In this document: piece after piece, positions 33,572 through 48,500 of the stretch
Layout of the letters: every line of letters begins with the position of its first letter
How positions within the stretch are numbered: position 1 is the first letter of the stretch
Assembly: GCF_026151205.1 (NCBI RefSeq)
Contig: NC_087082.1
Span: 5,153,908-5,217,907 of the forward strand
Source of the DNA: Bolinopsis microptera
Lineage: Eukaryota > Ctenophora > Tentaculata > Lobata > Bolinopsidae
DNA length: 64,000 nucleotides
Direction: 5' to 3'
Notes under the pieces: model-generated
What the model was told of the DNA's origin: nothing
Seen by the model: only the letters and a program-made list of their open reading frames with translations
The model's database searches: none
Program-made: the position numbers and the translations under genes

Positions 33572-36500
33572 CTAATATTCCTCCTGCTCCTCCGCCTCCT
33601 CGTCATCTATCTCCGGTTCACCCTCCAGTTCAGCCTCCACACCCCCGTCCTCTGCGGGTCCGAACCCTTCTTCTGTTGCGTACAGGATCTCGATTATATC
33701 TGCTACAAACTTAGCGTAAGCGTCGTCTCCTTCCTTCTCTTGACACACCACCTGGGAGAGAAGACGTCAGAATTAGCTGTCACTAAAGTTAACATAACAA
33801 TCCTGATTAATAATTTATATATTATACGAGTGTCCTGACCAAAACATCGACTTGGTAATCTGTTGACAGTCACTTGAGAGACACTTGGGATGTGTGGTCG
33901 TAAGAAGTGGCTTCTTCGAGCGAAAATTAAATATTCAATGAATGATTATAGTGGGACGATTTCGAATACAGTTGAGATTTCTGATCATAATAGTATTTCC
34001 ATTCTATTACTGAACGTATTTTTGACTGTACTAGAATCGATTAAAAGTGGTCCAGTAATGATTGGATTGATTTTGACGTGTATTTTTATTGGCTGAACTT
34101 ATTACTAATTTCTAAAAAACCGCCAATTCTAAATCTTTGCACTATAACTTAAAGTGTTGTACCTCAATATCCCTAAGTTTTGAGAAGTAGAAATCTCGCT
34201 CTTTTTCCAGTCCCTCGATAGCTGTGTTAAGATCGGTCACCTCCCCCTGTAGTCGCTTCACCTCAGCGTTGTTTTGATTTGATCCTGACCGCTTTACGTT
34301 TGATAATGGAGCTGGAGCAGCCTTTTTGACTGAGGGAAAATGGCTTACTTATATCTCATAGATAATAGACCAAAAACAATCCTAATCGTAATGACCCCTA
34401 TTACAGTGCTATGATGAGGATTGAGATAAATGCCAAGCACGTGAATACCGCCCAACTCAAATTACAGTGTTAGATCGTGATCATGTCAGTGATCTGCAGC
34501 ATTGAAATGCGATCAGTAGTCAGTACATAGTTATTACACAATCATTGAACACAGTAGTAGCTGCAGAGTACTTACTTGGAGGCCGTTTAACTGGAGAACG
34601 AGAAGCAGCATGGGCTCCACCAGCCGGTCCCCCTCTCACTGCCACTGCGTCGTAGCTGGACGCAGCTGATCCGTCGTCGTTTATCGTGAAGAACTTGTAG
34701 AACCACTGCAGAAACTCGAAGTTGTCTTGGAATCGACCCTTAACCAGCCTCTGTATTGGGACGTCCTGAAATTAGTTGTTGTGAGTGAGGGGGTGTTTAG
34801 GTAGCCATTGTGTTTCACACTTCACAGTTTCCTATGTACCAAGTTAAAACAGATGTGTTTTGTCAAAACCTTTTCGATCTGGAGTTTTTTGAAGGTTTCC
34901 TGAAGTACTTTCCAGTTGTCAATCCAGGCAGTTTCCAACTTTGCGGTAAACTTCACTTTCTTGATCGGCACATTCTCTGAAGAATACAATATAATAAGGC
35001 GTGTTCTTTTCAGTGCAACTAATCTCTGGGAACAATTTCATCTAACAACAAGCCATACGGTGAACATTCCACACGAACGAAACCCTCAAACCCTTGGCAG
35101 ATTTTCTCTCAACATTCCAACAAATTGGGATGGAACTCGTGATCTTAGTATTGAACCAAGAATAGAACATTCTTTTAACCTTTTTAAAAAACCTATCTCA
35201 GTATCTCTTTTAGGTGGAATGACCAGTGATGACGTCAGGCACATCAGCAGAAGCAGGGAGACACAGATTACCCCTGCTGCAGCATCTAACCCTCTACTCA
35301 TCGTCCCTAAGTTGATCCCTCTCTCACTCATTCTAGCCCTTGCAACATTCAATGTTCGTGGGCTGAGCAAAGAAGTAGACCAACATATTTTAGGACGTGA
35401 CTGTACTCAATATAAATTAGACATTATAGCCCTTCAAGAAACTAAGATCACTCAGCCATCTGAAGCAATGTTACCCTGTGGCAATAAGTTGATTATCATT
35501 GAACAAAAGGATGCCTCTTATGCAGGACTGGGGTTTGTGGTATCAAAGCGGCTAGTACCGTACATTGTTCAATATCATCGTGTCAGTGATCGTGTTGCGT
35601 GGATAGATTTCAGATTGCCTGTAAAGCACGGTGATCCCGTCATGTTTAGAGCCGTCAATGTGTACTGCCCCACCAACACCAAATCAGAACTCAGACCAGA
35701 AATTGTCAGGAAAGTGTACAAGCAAGTCAGTTCAGCTATTGTCGTTCCTTCAAGATACGAGTTGTTTGTGATGGGAGATTTCAACGGTAGGTTGGTAAGC
35801 TTGATGACTCAGACTATGTAAATGGTGTGTCAGATTATGTCGGCAGGCACGGTATGGGTAAAAGGAATCACAACGGTCACTACCTTCTCAACTTCATGTG
35901 TAGAAACGACTTGTTTGCTGCTAATACTGCCTTCCTTCACCGTGCGAGTCATCGGACCACTTACGAGGGTTTGGTTAATGTCAAAGGTCAGTCTGGTAAA
36001 AAGCGTAAAGTGTTTACTCAGATAGATTACATTCTTTGTAAAAGAAGAAGTAAATGTCTGCTCAGAGATGCTAGGTCGCACAATGGTATGGTTTTCAGTT
36101 CTGACCATAGGCTTGTAATATGTACGATTGAATTGACTAAACGCCCCCTGTTCTACGCTAAAGCTCCTAAACGTCCTAAAATGTTTGACACTCGCAGGCT
36201 CACATCAGACCCCGATTGTAAACGAGCGTATGAACATGACATTGCCAGTAGACTTTCTACTGTAATACCCTCAGGTGATCCCAACAAGGACTTTGCAGTA
36301 GTACTGGGTGAAGTTCATAAGTCAGCTGCTGAGACCCTAGGCTACAGGAAGGCTAAGAATAAGTGCTTCTTCTCTAATGACCCTACTGTTGTTGCCCTAG
36401 TCGCAGAACGACACGATATACGCCTTGCCCTGGCAAGCACCAACAAGCCCTGTGATAGCTCTGTACTGCGAGGACGGAGAAATAAGCTCGGTAAAGACAT

Positions 36501-39500
36501 CAAAAAGAGACTGAAGGAGCTAGAGTGTGCTAAGGCTGACCAGTTAGCTGAAGAAATTTCATCAACTGACGACACGCGTCAAATGTTCGAAGCTGTGAGA
36601 TCCTTAGCTAAGACCAAAGAGACAAAGCCTATAGTTGTCCACAATAAGGATGGGTACCCCATTGGTACAGACCTCGCTAAAGCTGAAGTACTCCGTGATT
36701 GGTATGAAGAACAGCTGACTGGAGATGAACCTGCCCTTGATCCGTTTGAAGGTCCCCCTTCTCCCCTCGACTGCCCTATCACAGAATATGAGGTAAAAAC
36801 CGCTGCTAAACGCCTCAAGAACGGCAAAGCCAATGGACCTGACAATACCCCCAATGAGCTCCTCAAGTATGGTGGGAGTGCGCTATGTGTCCATTACGCC
36901 AAAATCATCAACACCTGCTTTGAAGAGAACCTGTTCCTTGACGCTGTTGGAGAATGTTTCATCACCCCTCTTCAAAAGCCTGGCAAGACTCCTGGTGAAC
37001 TGAAAAGCCTCAGACCCCTGACATTATGTAACTGTGCTCGTAAGCTGCTATCCCTCATTACACTCAGGAGAATTGAAGCAAAGGTAGACGCTTACACAGG
37101 TCCATGGCAAGCTGCCTACAAGCAGAAGAGAAGCTGTGGAGACCTGGTATGGTGTCACCGTATGTTGATCAGCATCGTAAAAGAAAGAGAGTGGTCTTTC
37201 CACAAGATGGGCCTAGACATGTCCAGTGCCTTCGATACTATCAGTAGGCAGACTGTGCTCAACCTCCTAGAGGACGCAGGGTGCACAAGAGATGAGATCA
37301 GACTAGTGAGATTCCTCCTGAGCAACACCAAGATCAAGGTGCGAGTCAACAACGCTACCTCCCTTGAATTCATCAGCACCAACGGAGGACCCCAAGGTGA
37401 TAGTGTTTCAGGCCTCTGTTTCACAATCACTCTAGCTGGTGCCTGCTACCACCTGCGTGCCGTGACGCTGCGCCCAACCCCTCCTATTAACCCTAGCGGC
37501 ATGCCTGAAGAAGATGCCTACTCTGATGACATCGACTATCTTGGTGAAGACAAAGATACTCTAGAAGCCCTCCTCCCTATCGCTACTAAGGTGTTCAAAG
37601 AGTGGAATCTGAATATTAATGAATCAAAGACAGAGTTTGTACACGTCTACATAGCTGGGAAAGATGAGGTCATGGATGATGGTAAACCCCTTAGAATGAA
37701 TGAAGAATGGTGCAGTAGCAAGTTGTTGGGTTCTCTGCTAGAAAGTAGGAAAGATGTCACCAGAAGAATCATGTTAGCCAATGTAGCATTCCAGAACTTC
37801 AAGAAGGTCTGGTGCGAGAGTAAGATCCCCTTACAGAAGAAGCTGAAGGTCTATGAGGCCCAAGTAGTATCTATCCTCATGTATAACTCTAGTTGCTGGG
37901 GAATGCCTAAATCGTACTGGGACAAACTAGATGCATGTCACCGTAACCACCTCAGAAAGATCATGAATGTCAGCTGGCCACGCAGTATGATGTCCAAAGA
38001 TACCCTCTACAAACAGAGTAACTCTACCCCTATGTCCGAGCGTGCAGAGTTATCTAGGTGGAAGATGCTAGGACACATACTGAGGAGTGATGAAAGATCA
38101 CCAGCTCAAGCTGCTCTGTCCTTTGCTGTCGAGATGTGTAGTGAAGTTGGTAGACTCGGGGCTCACAGACGTAACCTCCTACACCACCTGAAGGTTGACC
38201 TCTGGAAGCGTTTCATCCTGCTGGAGTCGTATGATGATATTCTTCATTTGAGAGAACTTGCTAGTAACCGTGGTTATTGGAGTAAATTATTCGATTTTAT
38301 ACTTGAGTACAAGTCAGTTTGACTTTTGGGACATATAATCTTACAAAGGATCACGTTCAGGTTCTAAATTATTTTAGGATTGTTGACATTTGTAAGATTG
38401 ACATGTTTGATAATAATAAGTATCTCACACAGAGTTGACAGTTACACCGATCTGCAAAAGTACTCTGCACTCTATCTCTACGGCTAGAAGGAAAGCGCGC
38501 AGGTTGAAGAGGAATTCTTAACAACCATCCACTAAGAAGACCCTCTGAGATCACCAGGCTCCAAAGCCTTGTTCATGTGTCGAAGAGGCAATAATGCTAG
38601 AGATAAGAGACTGTCGCGAAAATATCGAACCTTCTGGAGAGGTATGATACCATCGACAACCTTCTGGCGGGTTTGGTATTGACTATTGCATGAGCCGCAA
38701 TTATGCGTGCAACCCACAGTGGAAAATATCTGGATTTTATTCTTGCATAAAAGCGATAATGCAATTATCGCGTGTTTATCGCCCAATATGCGATTATCGC
38801 GTGTTTATCGCCTAACATGCGATTATTGCGCACGATTATCGCCTAACATTGGCGATTATCGCTAAATGCACGATAATCGCCATTAAATAGTGATAATCGC
38901 TAAAATCTGCGATGATAATGCAATAGTGAAATGATGAGTTAATTTTGACATACTGTGAGTCATATACTGCATCAACATTCAACACTGCACTGAATCAAAA
39001 TTATGGTTGAACAGCAATAAAAAATATTATATTTGATATATATATATTAAACCTTGTGCCTGACGCCGCGCGCAGCGGATCCTGCATTTTCATTTTGAGT
39101 TTGACCCTGGCCTCACAATTACATTTTACAATCAAACTATAACCTTCAAAGGCGAAAGTAAACACAAGCATCAACATTTCATATTTCCAATTTCATTCCT
39201 CTTCCCCCTGTTTAACGGACGCAAACGCTATTTACGAATGACCCCTGGGCCCCTACGACAAACCCGAAACCATAAACATAAACTTCTATTCAATTTGTAA
39301 TTCGAAAATTATCTCATAATTCCGTTATGGAAATAAATCTTATACATGAATAAGAATCTGAATCAATACATATTGTTCATTCTGTCTGCCGATGGCAATT
39401 ATATCAATATTATATTCAAATAGTACACGGAGTTCATTACTGCATTTCAAGTTTGACACGCGCGGTGAGCCGCGCACTTTTGTTGGATTTGAACTATACG

Positions 39501-42500
39501 AAAATCAAATTATGAATCGAGCGCTACTAGGGCGCTCACTTAGCGCTTAGTTACCAGCCAACTTTACTTGTTATGATTTGTACCTCTTAGTGTGACCTGG
39601 ATCAGAATATTTTCTTCGACTTCAGTTTTCAAAAGTGAGAGTGCTTGGATCGAATATAGATATATCTCTGTAAGAGTGTATAAGATGTTACAACTTACAC
39701 ACGTGCGGTAATCGGTATCATGTCACCAAGTGACTTGTCTATTGTCGTTACCAATGGCCACACTATTCACCTAATACCGTAATCTGCTTGACAGCTCGAT
39801 CGAATTAAATGATTGCATTTGTTGTTATAAAGAACGAAATTAAGCACGTTCATATCGATTATCACATTAGTGAGAACATGAGTGGAAGCAGGACAGAAAT
39901 GTTCGCAGGGTTAACTGTAACACGACAGTTAAGACCACTTGGTTCCGATGGCTTCCGCAGGAGATGTTGGTTGTAAGTTATTATACATCGAACTTGTTTG
40001 TTTCCTCTTACCTACATTTTTGCTGACTCGACCTGCAATCTGCACGAGTTGTAAGTGAAATTATATAAATCTTCTAATTGTAGGTATATTAAAGTATATT
40101 AAAATGTAGGATTTTTTCCGATTTTGACCCGGGGATATACTTTAATATACTTTAATATGGTTGGCCCCCCCCCCCCCAAATTTTACTCTTCAGGCACATG
40201 AGAGCCAGGTTCCCTACTCTCGAAGCGGTTCCCGAAATAAAACGAGCTGTGGCACGTTTCTGCCATATCGAGGGTAAATAAGTTTTTATCACTTGCCATT
40301 GCCTCACTTCTTATTAGGAACTAGAGAAGTTCTCGCAAAACATCATGGCTTAACAAATGACAACTCTGATCGATATATCTTTTGTAAAAATCGTTCTTTA
40401 ATCATTAAGGAGATGAATACATTTCAGAAAGTGGCGTACACTCTGATTGGGTGAGGGAGGTCCAGCTACGATATAAGAAATATGCTGTTGACAAGAAATG
40501 CAAGAGGAAGGGGGCAGCAGTGAAGCAGAGAGCAGCATCGGATCATCCCCCAGTTACTGCTGCTGGTACCCAGACAGATCCACTGCACGCATTGCACTGC
40601 AAGGTAAGCTGCACCTGTATCACATATGAACAATCAAATTTCATCTGTCATGATATGAGATCCACTGAATCCCTGTTGAAACAAAGCTGTTAAAATAGTG
40701 ATATTCAGGATTGTGTGACCAATGCCATGCGGCATGTCCTGGACGAAAAGGCGGCGGAAATTGCGGAGATGAGGACCAATCTCCTCCTCCACCAAGCACC
40801 CTCTCCGACCCCAGCACCCGTCAGGTAGCATAGCAGAATAAATATGACCCGGTGTCCAATGTTTTTGAAATGGTTGAAAATCGTCATTTAGTATGCAGTT
40901 TAATTCCATTGTAATGTTATTGCCAGGGTTATGTAATATGTTTGTACCCAGGCTAACAATATTTAGTCAAATTTAAAACTGATATATAACACATCTAAAT
41001 ATTGCAGCAGTATCCTGATCAGAACCCCTGACCCCATCCGCTCTCGCTCGCGAACTCCCTCCGTCAGTTCAAATGGGCCAGGGTAAATTTTTAAGCCATA
41101 AAAGTAAATGAGTTAATGTATGTGGTGTTTTGGTAAGTCAACTAGTTATTTTATTGATAAGAAAGGACTCTTATGAAGATTGGCGATGCGTTATATCATT
41201 TGTGATGAAATCTTAACACCATATTTATTTCAGACCGTCCCGTTCCAGTCACGGTACACCAGTCTGTGCTGTGCAACCACGATCACGGATTAATTCAGCA
41301 GCATCCAGGTATTAGGCAGTGAACCCCCCTCCTGGCTCTCCCTCCCTGGCCCTCCCTCCCTGGCTCTCCCTCCCTGGCTCTCCCTCCCTGGCCCTCCCTC
41401 CCTGGCTCTCCCTCCCTGGCCCTCCCTCCCTGGCCCTCCCTCCCTGTCCCTGCCTCACTCATTCTAATTTCAGTATCAGTGCGGACAATCAGTGCGGACA
41501 ACTGGGGGCCCGAATCTGTCATAGAAGCCAGAGTCCGCATGGCTGCTGAGAGGAAAAAAAAGGCCTCTCAAAAGAAGCTCACTGCGACTGAGATTTTCCG
41601 ACAGCGTTGGGGAGGTTCAGTTTAACTATAAAACTTGTAAATACACTGAATTTATTATTAATTTTTGAAAAAACGTTATCGGTAATAAGTTAAACTGTAT
41701 ATCACTTCCGCAGTTTGCCATCATAGCCATACTGAAACTGAACGAATCCCTACAGGCAATTTAGTTCAATCAACATGAATATTTGCAGGCTGAGTCAAGC
41801 TGTTCAAAATCTAATGACTCTGATATCGAATCAGTGACCAAACGGATCCGAACTGCGGAGTTAACATCACTCTCTAAAGAGCAGCGGGAGTATGTACAGG
41901 CGTTGGCTGGCGTTGACTGTAAGAAACGAATTGATGCTCTTCATGTTGCTATGTTCAAAGCTGAATGTAAGTTGTTAAGAACGATACAAATTGTCATTAT
42001 CATTACAACTTAGCGGGTGGAAAAGTTAATTCTTAGTGTGCAATAGATTTCATCGCAATAAATTAAATGCTGACTCAATTTTTAGCTAACACGGGGACAG
42101 CCAATGTACGAAACAACCTGCGGCCACTGCTAAAAAAATATGATATAAAAATGGAATCAGAGAAGGAAATCAAGTCAATGGAAGAATTATACACCGTGAG
42201 TGCTCAGTTGAACTCAAAACCAATTATATATCATTTTGGTGTCATGGCGTACTAGCATATAGCATAGCACAACCCAGATTTTGAAATATAGAATATATTG
42301 TACATCAAAAATTAACATCATTCATGTTTTAAGGTGAACTATATGAGTGCAATGGTTTCTCTTTCCCATAAAGCTGCAGCACATGATAAAAATGAAACTA
42401 AAAGTGGTGAGCTGTTAGCAAGACGTACCCCAGTAGCCTACTGTGATGGACAGGAACTGCTAACCAAAACACTTATAACCTTGAAGAATACCGGTATTTC

Positions 42501-45500
42501 AAATTTCTAGAGATTATAGAGCTGTTTACAAAAAATTAATTTGATTTAAATAGGTCAAGGTGGGCAGTTCTTTTAGCGGTTTTTATCACATAGTTCATTA
42601 ACAGCCAGCTGAATTCTATATATTCCAGGCCAGTTAGATGTGGGAACTGACAAAACTATACATGTTAAGCTGTTTGTAGACGCAGACACGAGCTCCACTA
42701 AAGTGGCAGTCAATGTGCTAAACCAGCCTTCGTGTAACAGCTCGTATGCCCACCCAATGCTGGTGTACACCGAAGCTCCGGACCATCGCAGGAACATGGA
42801 GGTCATATTTAAGGTATTTCTTCCACAGCTCAAGAACTTTGTCTTCTGTGGAGCACATGTGAAGATGATTCTCTGTGCAGACACAAAGGCACTGTGGGCT
42901 ATGCTGGGTATGGGCAGCAATGGGACGTTCCCCTGTCCACTGTGCGAGGTACATAAAGACCTGATGCAAGTACCCAGAAGCCAGAGAGCTCTCTGCAAGC
43001 CCCGAACTTTTGCGGGAATTATGCAGAACTTTGATGCTAATATGAGGTACTTATAAACTTATAATACCAGTCATTAACTCGCTGATTGCAGCTCCTTCAT
43101 TTCACAAAGTACAAACATTTATCTCGATGTATATTGTATACCATGTATGTATTTCGATAGATGTATACCATTTCTGTAAACTGTTAGTATCGAGTTTTTC
43201 CACATCAGAATGACTCAGTGTAACCCGAGATCCCAAGCCCAGTTTATGAATGTTGCTTCACGACCCATCACAGACTGTTTCGGGGAGGATTCTGATTATC
43301 TCATAAACTGGGTCGCTGTTCCGTTCTTGCACATAGTAAGTGATCGAAGCTCACAGTTTTTTATTCGAACACCGCTCATGCTGTTCCTGATATGTGGCAA
43401 ATAGAACTAGGTACTAGAATTATTTGACTGATTGTCATGACTCTTGATACTTCCTTTAGAACATCAAAGTCGGGACTTTTCTGTGGACAGAGTACGGTAA
43501 ACTGTGCGAGGAGATAGACTTTGTACTCGCTTGCAATGTGGCAGACGGGTTTCTTCCCAACAGCTACAGCAGTACGACAGACTTTGGAGCCATGATTCTG
43601 CGCATCGAACAAGGTAATGTAGATTCATCGATGAATGTATCACTTCATTATTGAAAAATTGGAGGCTTTGCAAACTGATATATAATGAGTTGAAGAAAAT
43701 AAGTGTGGCACTGTACATTTTAGGTAACCGTGTGGCCTCGAAGTGCAACAGTGGGCCCCTTTCCTCGAAGTATGAGCAATATTTGAGGGGCATCAATGTC
43801 ACTCCTGAGGCATACCATGGTGTGTCCCTGACCGGCGTGAGAGCAGGATATTTGGTTAAAGCCAATCACACTCAATTTTGGACAGACCACTTCTATAAAA
43901 ACGAGTAAGTTCTGTGAGATCAGTGCGATTTAACTCATGTTACTAATGGTTGTCGTTTATAGTGAAATAACTACCACTTTTTACTTGTGATTGAAGGCTA
44001 AAATTCTGTATTGATAACGAGCTTCTGTGACTGACCGATTCTGTGTTGACAGGAAGATAAGACCACAGGACAAGCTGCACTTTCAGCAACGGCTCCTTGC
44101 ACTGGATCGCATTAAGTCCTCGTATAGAGATCTCTTAGTTCTCGGTGGCAAAAGTGGGAAAGTGAAGAGTCCCCGTGAGATCGAAACTCTTGTCAAGGCC
44201 AGGGACCTCTTCTTGGCAGAGTACCGAAAGTTTGGTCAGTCCACATCGGTGAAGGTATTGTTGTTATCTCTTATAGCTTTACCTGTTGTCTCCAACCCCT
44301 AAATAGCCTGGAAGAAAGTTATTTTCATGACATATTTATAAGAAACTCCGGCCCAACCGAACTCTTAAAATTGCAACATCATTTCAACACCACCTCCACC
44401 AGATACATCTCCTTGAAGACCACTTTTTGGAGCAGATACAGCTCTGGGGGATGTTTTCTGGATCTTTCAATGAGCAAGGTGGTGAGAGTACTCACTCCCT
44501 TTTTAAGAATCACGAACACATGACAAGTAAGAAATAACTTGGGCTTTTAGAATTAATTGAGTTTGAGATCAAATTTTGATTTCCACACGTTGAATAGTAG
44601 TGTGTAAGGGGTCGTTCATATATTACTTAACCATCGAAGGTGAGGGGGAGTACATAATATGTGGACGACCACCACTTTAATACAGAAATGTAAGCAACAT
44701 AAATTTTCAGACCATGTTCGTAATGACGAAGACCGAGTTGTGAAAAAGTGCGAGCTAGCAACACGGAAATACCTGTTGAAAGTGAAATCCAAGCTGTGTG
44801 ACTGAAATGGGTCAATCATGATGGATTTAGTGTTTGGGACAATCTGCTATATGCCTAAAATTGAAAGATTGTTAATTTGGTGATGCTTCACCCTCTGTTC
44901 ATATTTTCTACTTGATCAATAATGATATTCGCCACATATTATGTAAAACGCCGCTTATGTTTTGCCATTAAAATTTTTTCGTTATAGTAGTGACTGCGAC
45001 TGAAACCGCGCATCACGCAAGTTTTTGTCGCCGCGCGAGGGTGATTCAATTTTGTCCACTTCGCCATAATTCTCAGAGGATGTAATTTGACGAGTGCGGG
45101 ACAATTTTGAGCGCAAGGAATCACTTGAATCGAAGATAACGATTGAGCTGACAATTTCTCCGGTAAAAATTAGACCTTAGATAACTGAATTGGGATGACA
45201 TCGGAAATAACTCTGATGCGAGCAGGAATACACTATGTCATACTCATAGCAGTAATACTTAGACGTGAATATTAATATCCGATGGATCAAATTAGTGTAT
45301 ATGTTATCATTATTATATATATAAAGTGTGCCTCACTGGGGCACCCTTAAGTAACAGTTCCAGCTCGATAGGCCTCGTAACCGGGATGGATAGAGACAAA
45401 CGAAATACATCATCTCGTCACAAGCAATCAGATCTAAGTTAAACGATAAGGCCAGGACATACTATGAGCATTGAATTAACTGTCAAAATGGTAACCTGAG

Positions 45501-48500
45501 CCCTAGAGGTGATCACATGCTATAAGCCTAACGGAAAAGTATTCTAAAAATATAAATCTAATCGTTAAGTTAAACACATTTGAAAGCGGCTGTCAGATAA
45601 TATAAACGGTTCGGGATGATGGCTGTCGAGGTTCGGGCATGACGCGCCCGGCCGCACAATAAGCGGTGACTAGGGAAGTCACAACAAAAAGTCCCCTCTC
45701 AGTCTAATCTGAGCTCTCGATATTTTGGAAGAATTCTGGATTCTAGCTAGAAATAGGTAAATTAGTCAACGAACATGAGATGAATCATATATTAACTTAA
45801 AGATGAAAACCCGCTAATCAACGTTGACCAAAATTAAATTATGTGGGCTTACAATTGAATCATATAGAGTAACTATTTGATCATTTGACGTAGCCATTTT
45901 GTCAACGCAGCATTTTGTCAATTTGTCAACTCTAAATATTCGACTGCTGTTAATCTTTTAACTTTAATTATAAACTTATGTTACCACTGAAAATCTGAAA
46001 TGGCTCCAGTAGATCTGTAGATGTGGCAGCTAGGTTCTCGTTATATACTGCGATAATCGCAAATTGAGGCGACAATCGCACGATAATCGCATAATGAGGC
46101 GATTATCGCACAAGGGGGGGCGATAATCGCAAAATGAGGCGATAACCGCGCGATAATCGCAAAATGAGGCGATAATCGCACAAGGAGTCGATTATCGCGC
46201 GATAATCGCGAGGGAGTGCGATTATCGCTGCAAAAATAAAATCTGCGAAATGGCCAACATTTTCCACTGTGAGAAAAACGCGCGTTAATGCGCGCCAGGA
46301 AATTACATCGCCATTTACATAACTGTCCAAAACTAGCAATAAAAAAGAGCGGTAATGACTTCCCGCAGGGCTAAGCGGTCTGCTAATCTGTCGGATGATG
46401 AGTGAACTACTACGCAATAGAAACTAGGTCATAAAGTGGAAATAGTGTTGAAGCAGGTGAGAATAACAAGCCCCTTCTTCCCTGCTACAGCATTGAAATG
46501 ACATCACTTCCTTGTATGTCTTCAGTATTAAGGTGGATGATTTCCGTATCATATTACATGTAATTTCAACGGTGTGGACCAATAGGAATGTGTAAAATGT
46601 AGCGTGTAGCAACATGTAAAGTATCATTACATTTCAACGTACTAACGTATACGTTACTAAGCAACTTATCACAACACGGTAGCGAACTTGTTTGGGTTCG
46701 CTCCTCGCCTCCTATGTAGCAGTCAACAGGCTTTTGTCGCACAATATACACATTATATACAATTTATTGGGCGCTCTAGAATATTCTATTTGTACTGAAA
46801 TTACAAAATGGGTATTATTGTCGGCTAATCAAGTTTCCTATTGGTTGTTGTAAAGTTAATGTTAGATACAAATATAATTGCTACATCCTTCACACACGAG
46901 TATTTTATAACTTTTGGTTGACATTTAAAATGTGTATGTTATTTCTTTCTAAGGCTGATTCTTACGAAAACTAAAATCTTGTGACATGTCCAGATATGTA
47001 AAGCAGCTAGCTACAGTTTATCAATCTGGCGAATAAACGCGATAATTTCTCTGCAAATTCGAAGATAAATATGTAATAATTGGTAACATGGTTTAATTTT
47101 GTACACTAGCAGTGCTGACAGAATGAAGTTTCAGCACTTCTGTGAGGATGATTTTAAGGCGTTAGTTCTACACATGTTCACTGTTTATTAAGCAATAACA
47201 TTGTTTCTTAAACAAGTTATTTACTTCATCTATAAGACTTAGATTACATAATATTAATAATGAAAAGTAAAATGAATTGACAACATGTTTTATTGGGGCC
47301 GTGTGTTAAATAAATGCAGCTAACAATGGAGAGCATACTAACACTAATCTCAACACTTTGTCTCTGTCTCACAACACTATAACTAGTATTTACTTACTAT
47401 TTAGTTGTTATAATTATGATAAAAACAATGTAAAATAACTCACTGGGCCACAACATATGTAACATCTGGCAGTATGCTGCTCCTGAAAATGGTTTTAGTT
47501 TTAACACTTACATTACATTATATTATTAAATAGTTTTTAATTGAATCTTACCCCATTAAATAATTTATTTAACACTGTTGTTCCACTGATTATAGTATTG
47601 AATAATAACATTTGGTGTAGCGAGGGGAAGGGATGTGAATGATTTTTATAATTTATCCAACTTTTCGTTCTTCGCTCTCTTGAGTGGGTAAATTATGATA
47701 ACTGAGGACCAGATTAGAGTCGCTACTCACAACAAAACAAAATACAACAGGTAATCAAGAGGTTAATCAGTTCATAAGTAATTTGCCTCTTATTCCGTTT
47801 AACTTTCTCCATTGAATTTAGCGGATGTAGATTAACATGATGTAGATGCGGCAATGACACCACTAATCACACATGACATTGGGTGTGCACATTATAGTGT
47901 GCTGTAGTAATACTACCTACTTAGTACCTACCACCTACTTCTCGTCATTATTAAGCAGAGTGGCAAACTGCCAACAGATGAAGTAGGGTCTGAAGTAGTA
48001 GTCTCTTCATTTGAAAGATATTGGAAATCTGGGAGTTACTCCCAGATTTCCAATATCTTTCCCAGTGCTATTCAGATTAAAGTATTTACAACCTAATATG
48101 TACAGATGGGGTAAACGTACATTACCAGTAGTATTATTGTAGTGTAAATTTAGTACTGAATATTAATATGATCTACATGTAACATGAGTCACGTAACATG
48201 ACCATCCTACTGTGTTAGAAATACGACAGTGTAGGGTGCTGGGTGTATTATTATCTGTGATTTATTACCTTTACACTGATAAGAACTGTCACACTAATGT
48301 CACATCTGTCACACATCTGTCACACATATGTCACACATCTGTCACACTAATGTCACATCTGTCACACTTCTGTCACACTAATATCACATCTGTTACATTA
48401 ATGTCACACTACTGTTTGACTTATATAATCGAGTTCTGAACACAAAACTTGCTTTTAAATATTCAACTACTTTAAGGGGGCATACACCAAATCTGTCCAG

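Noticed and set aside
33494..33838. 114-codon plus-strand frame
   Set aside because: Antisense shadow of the last EB1 exon.
42573..42998. 141-codon minus-strand frame
   Set aside because: Antisense shadow of the largest exon of the nested gene.
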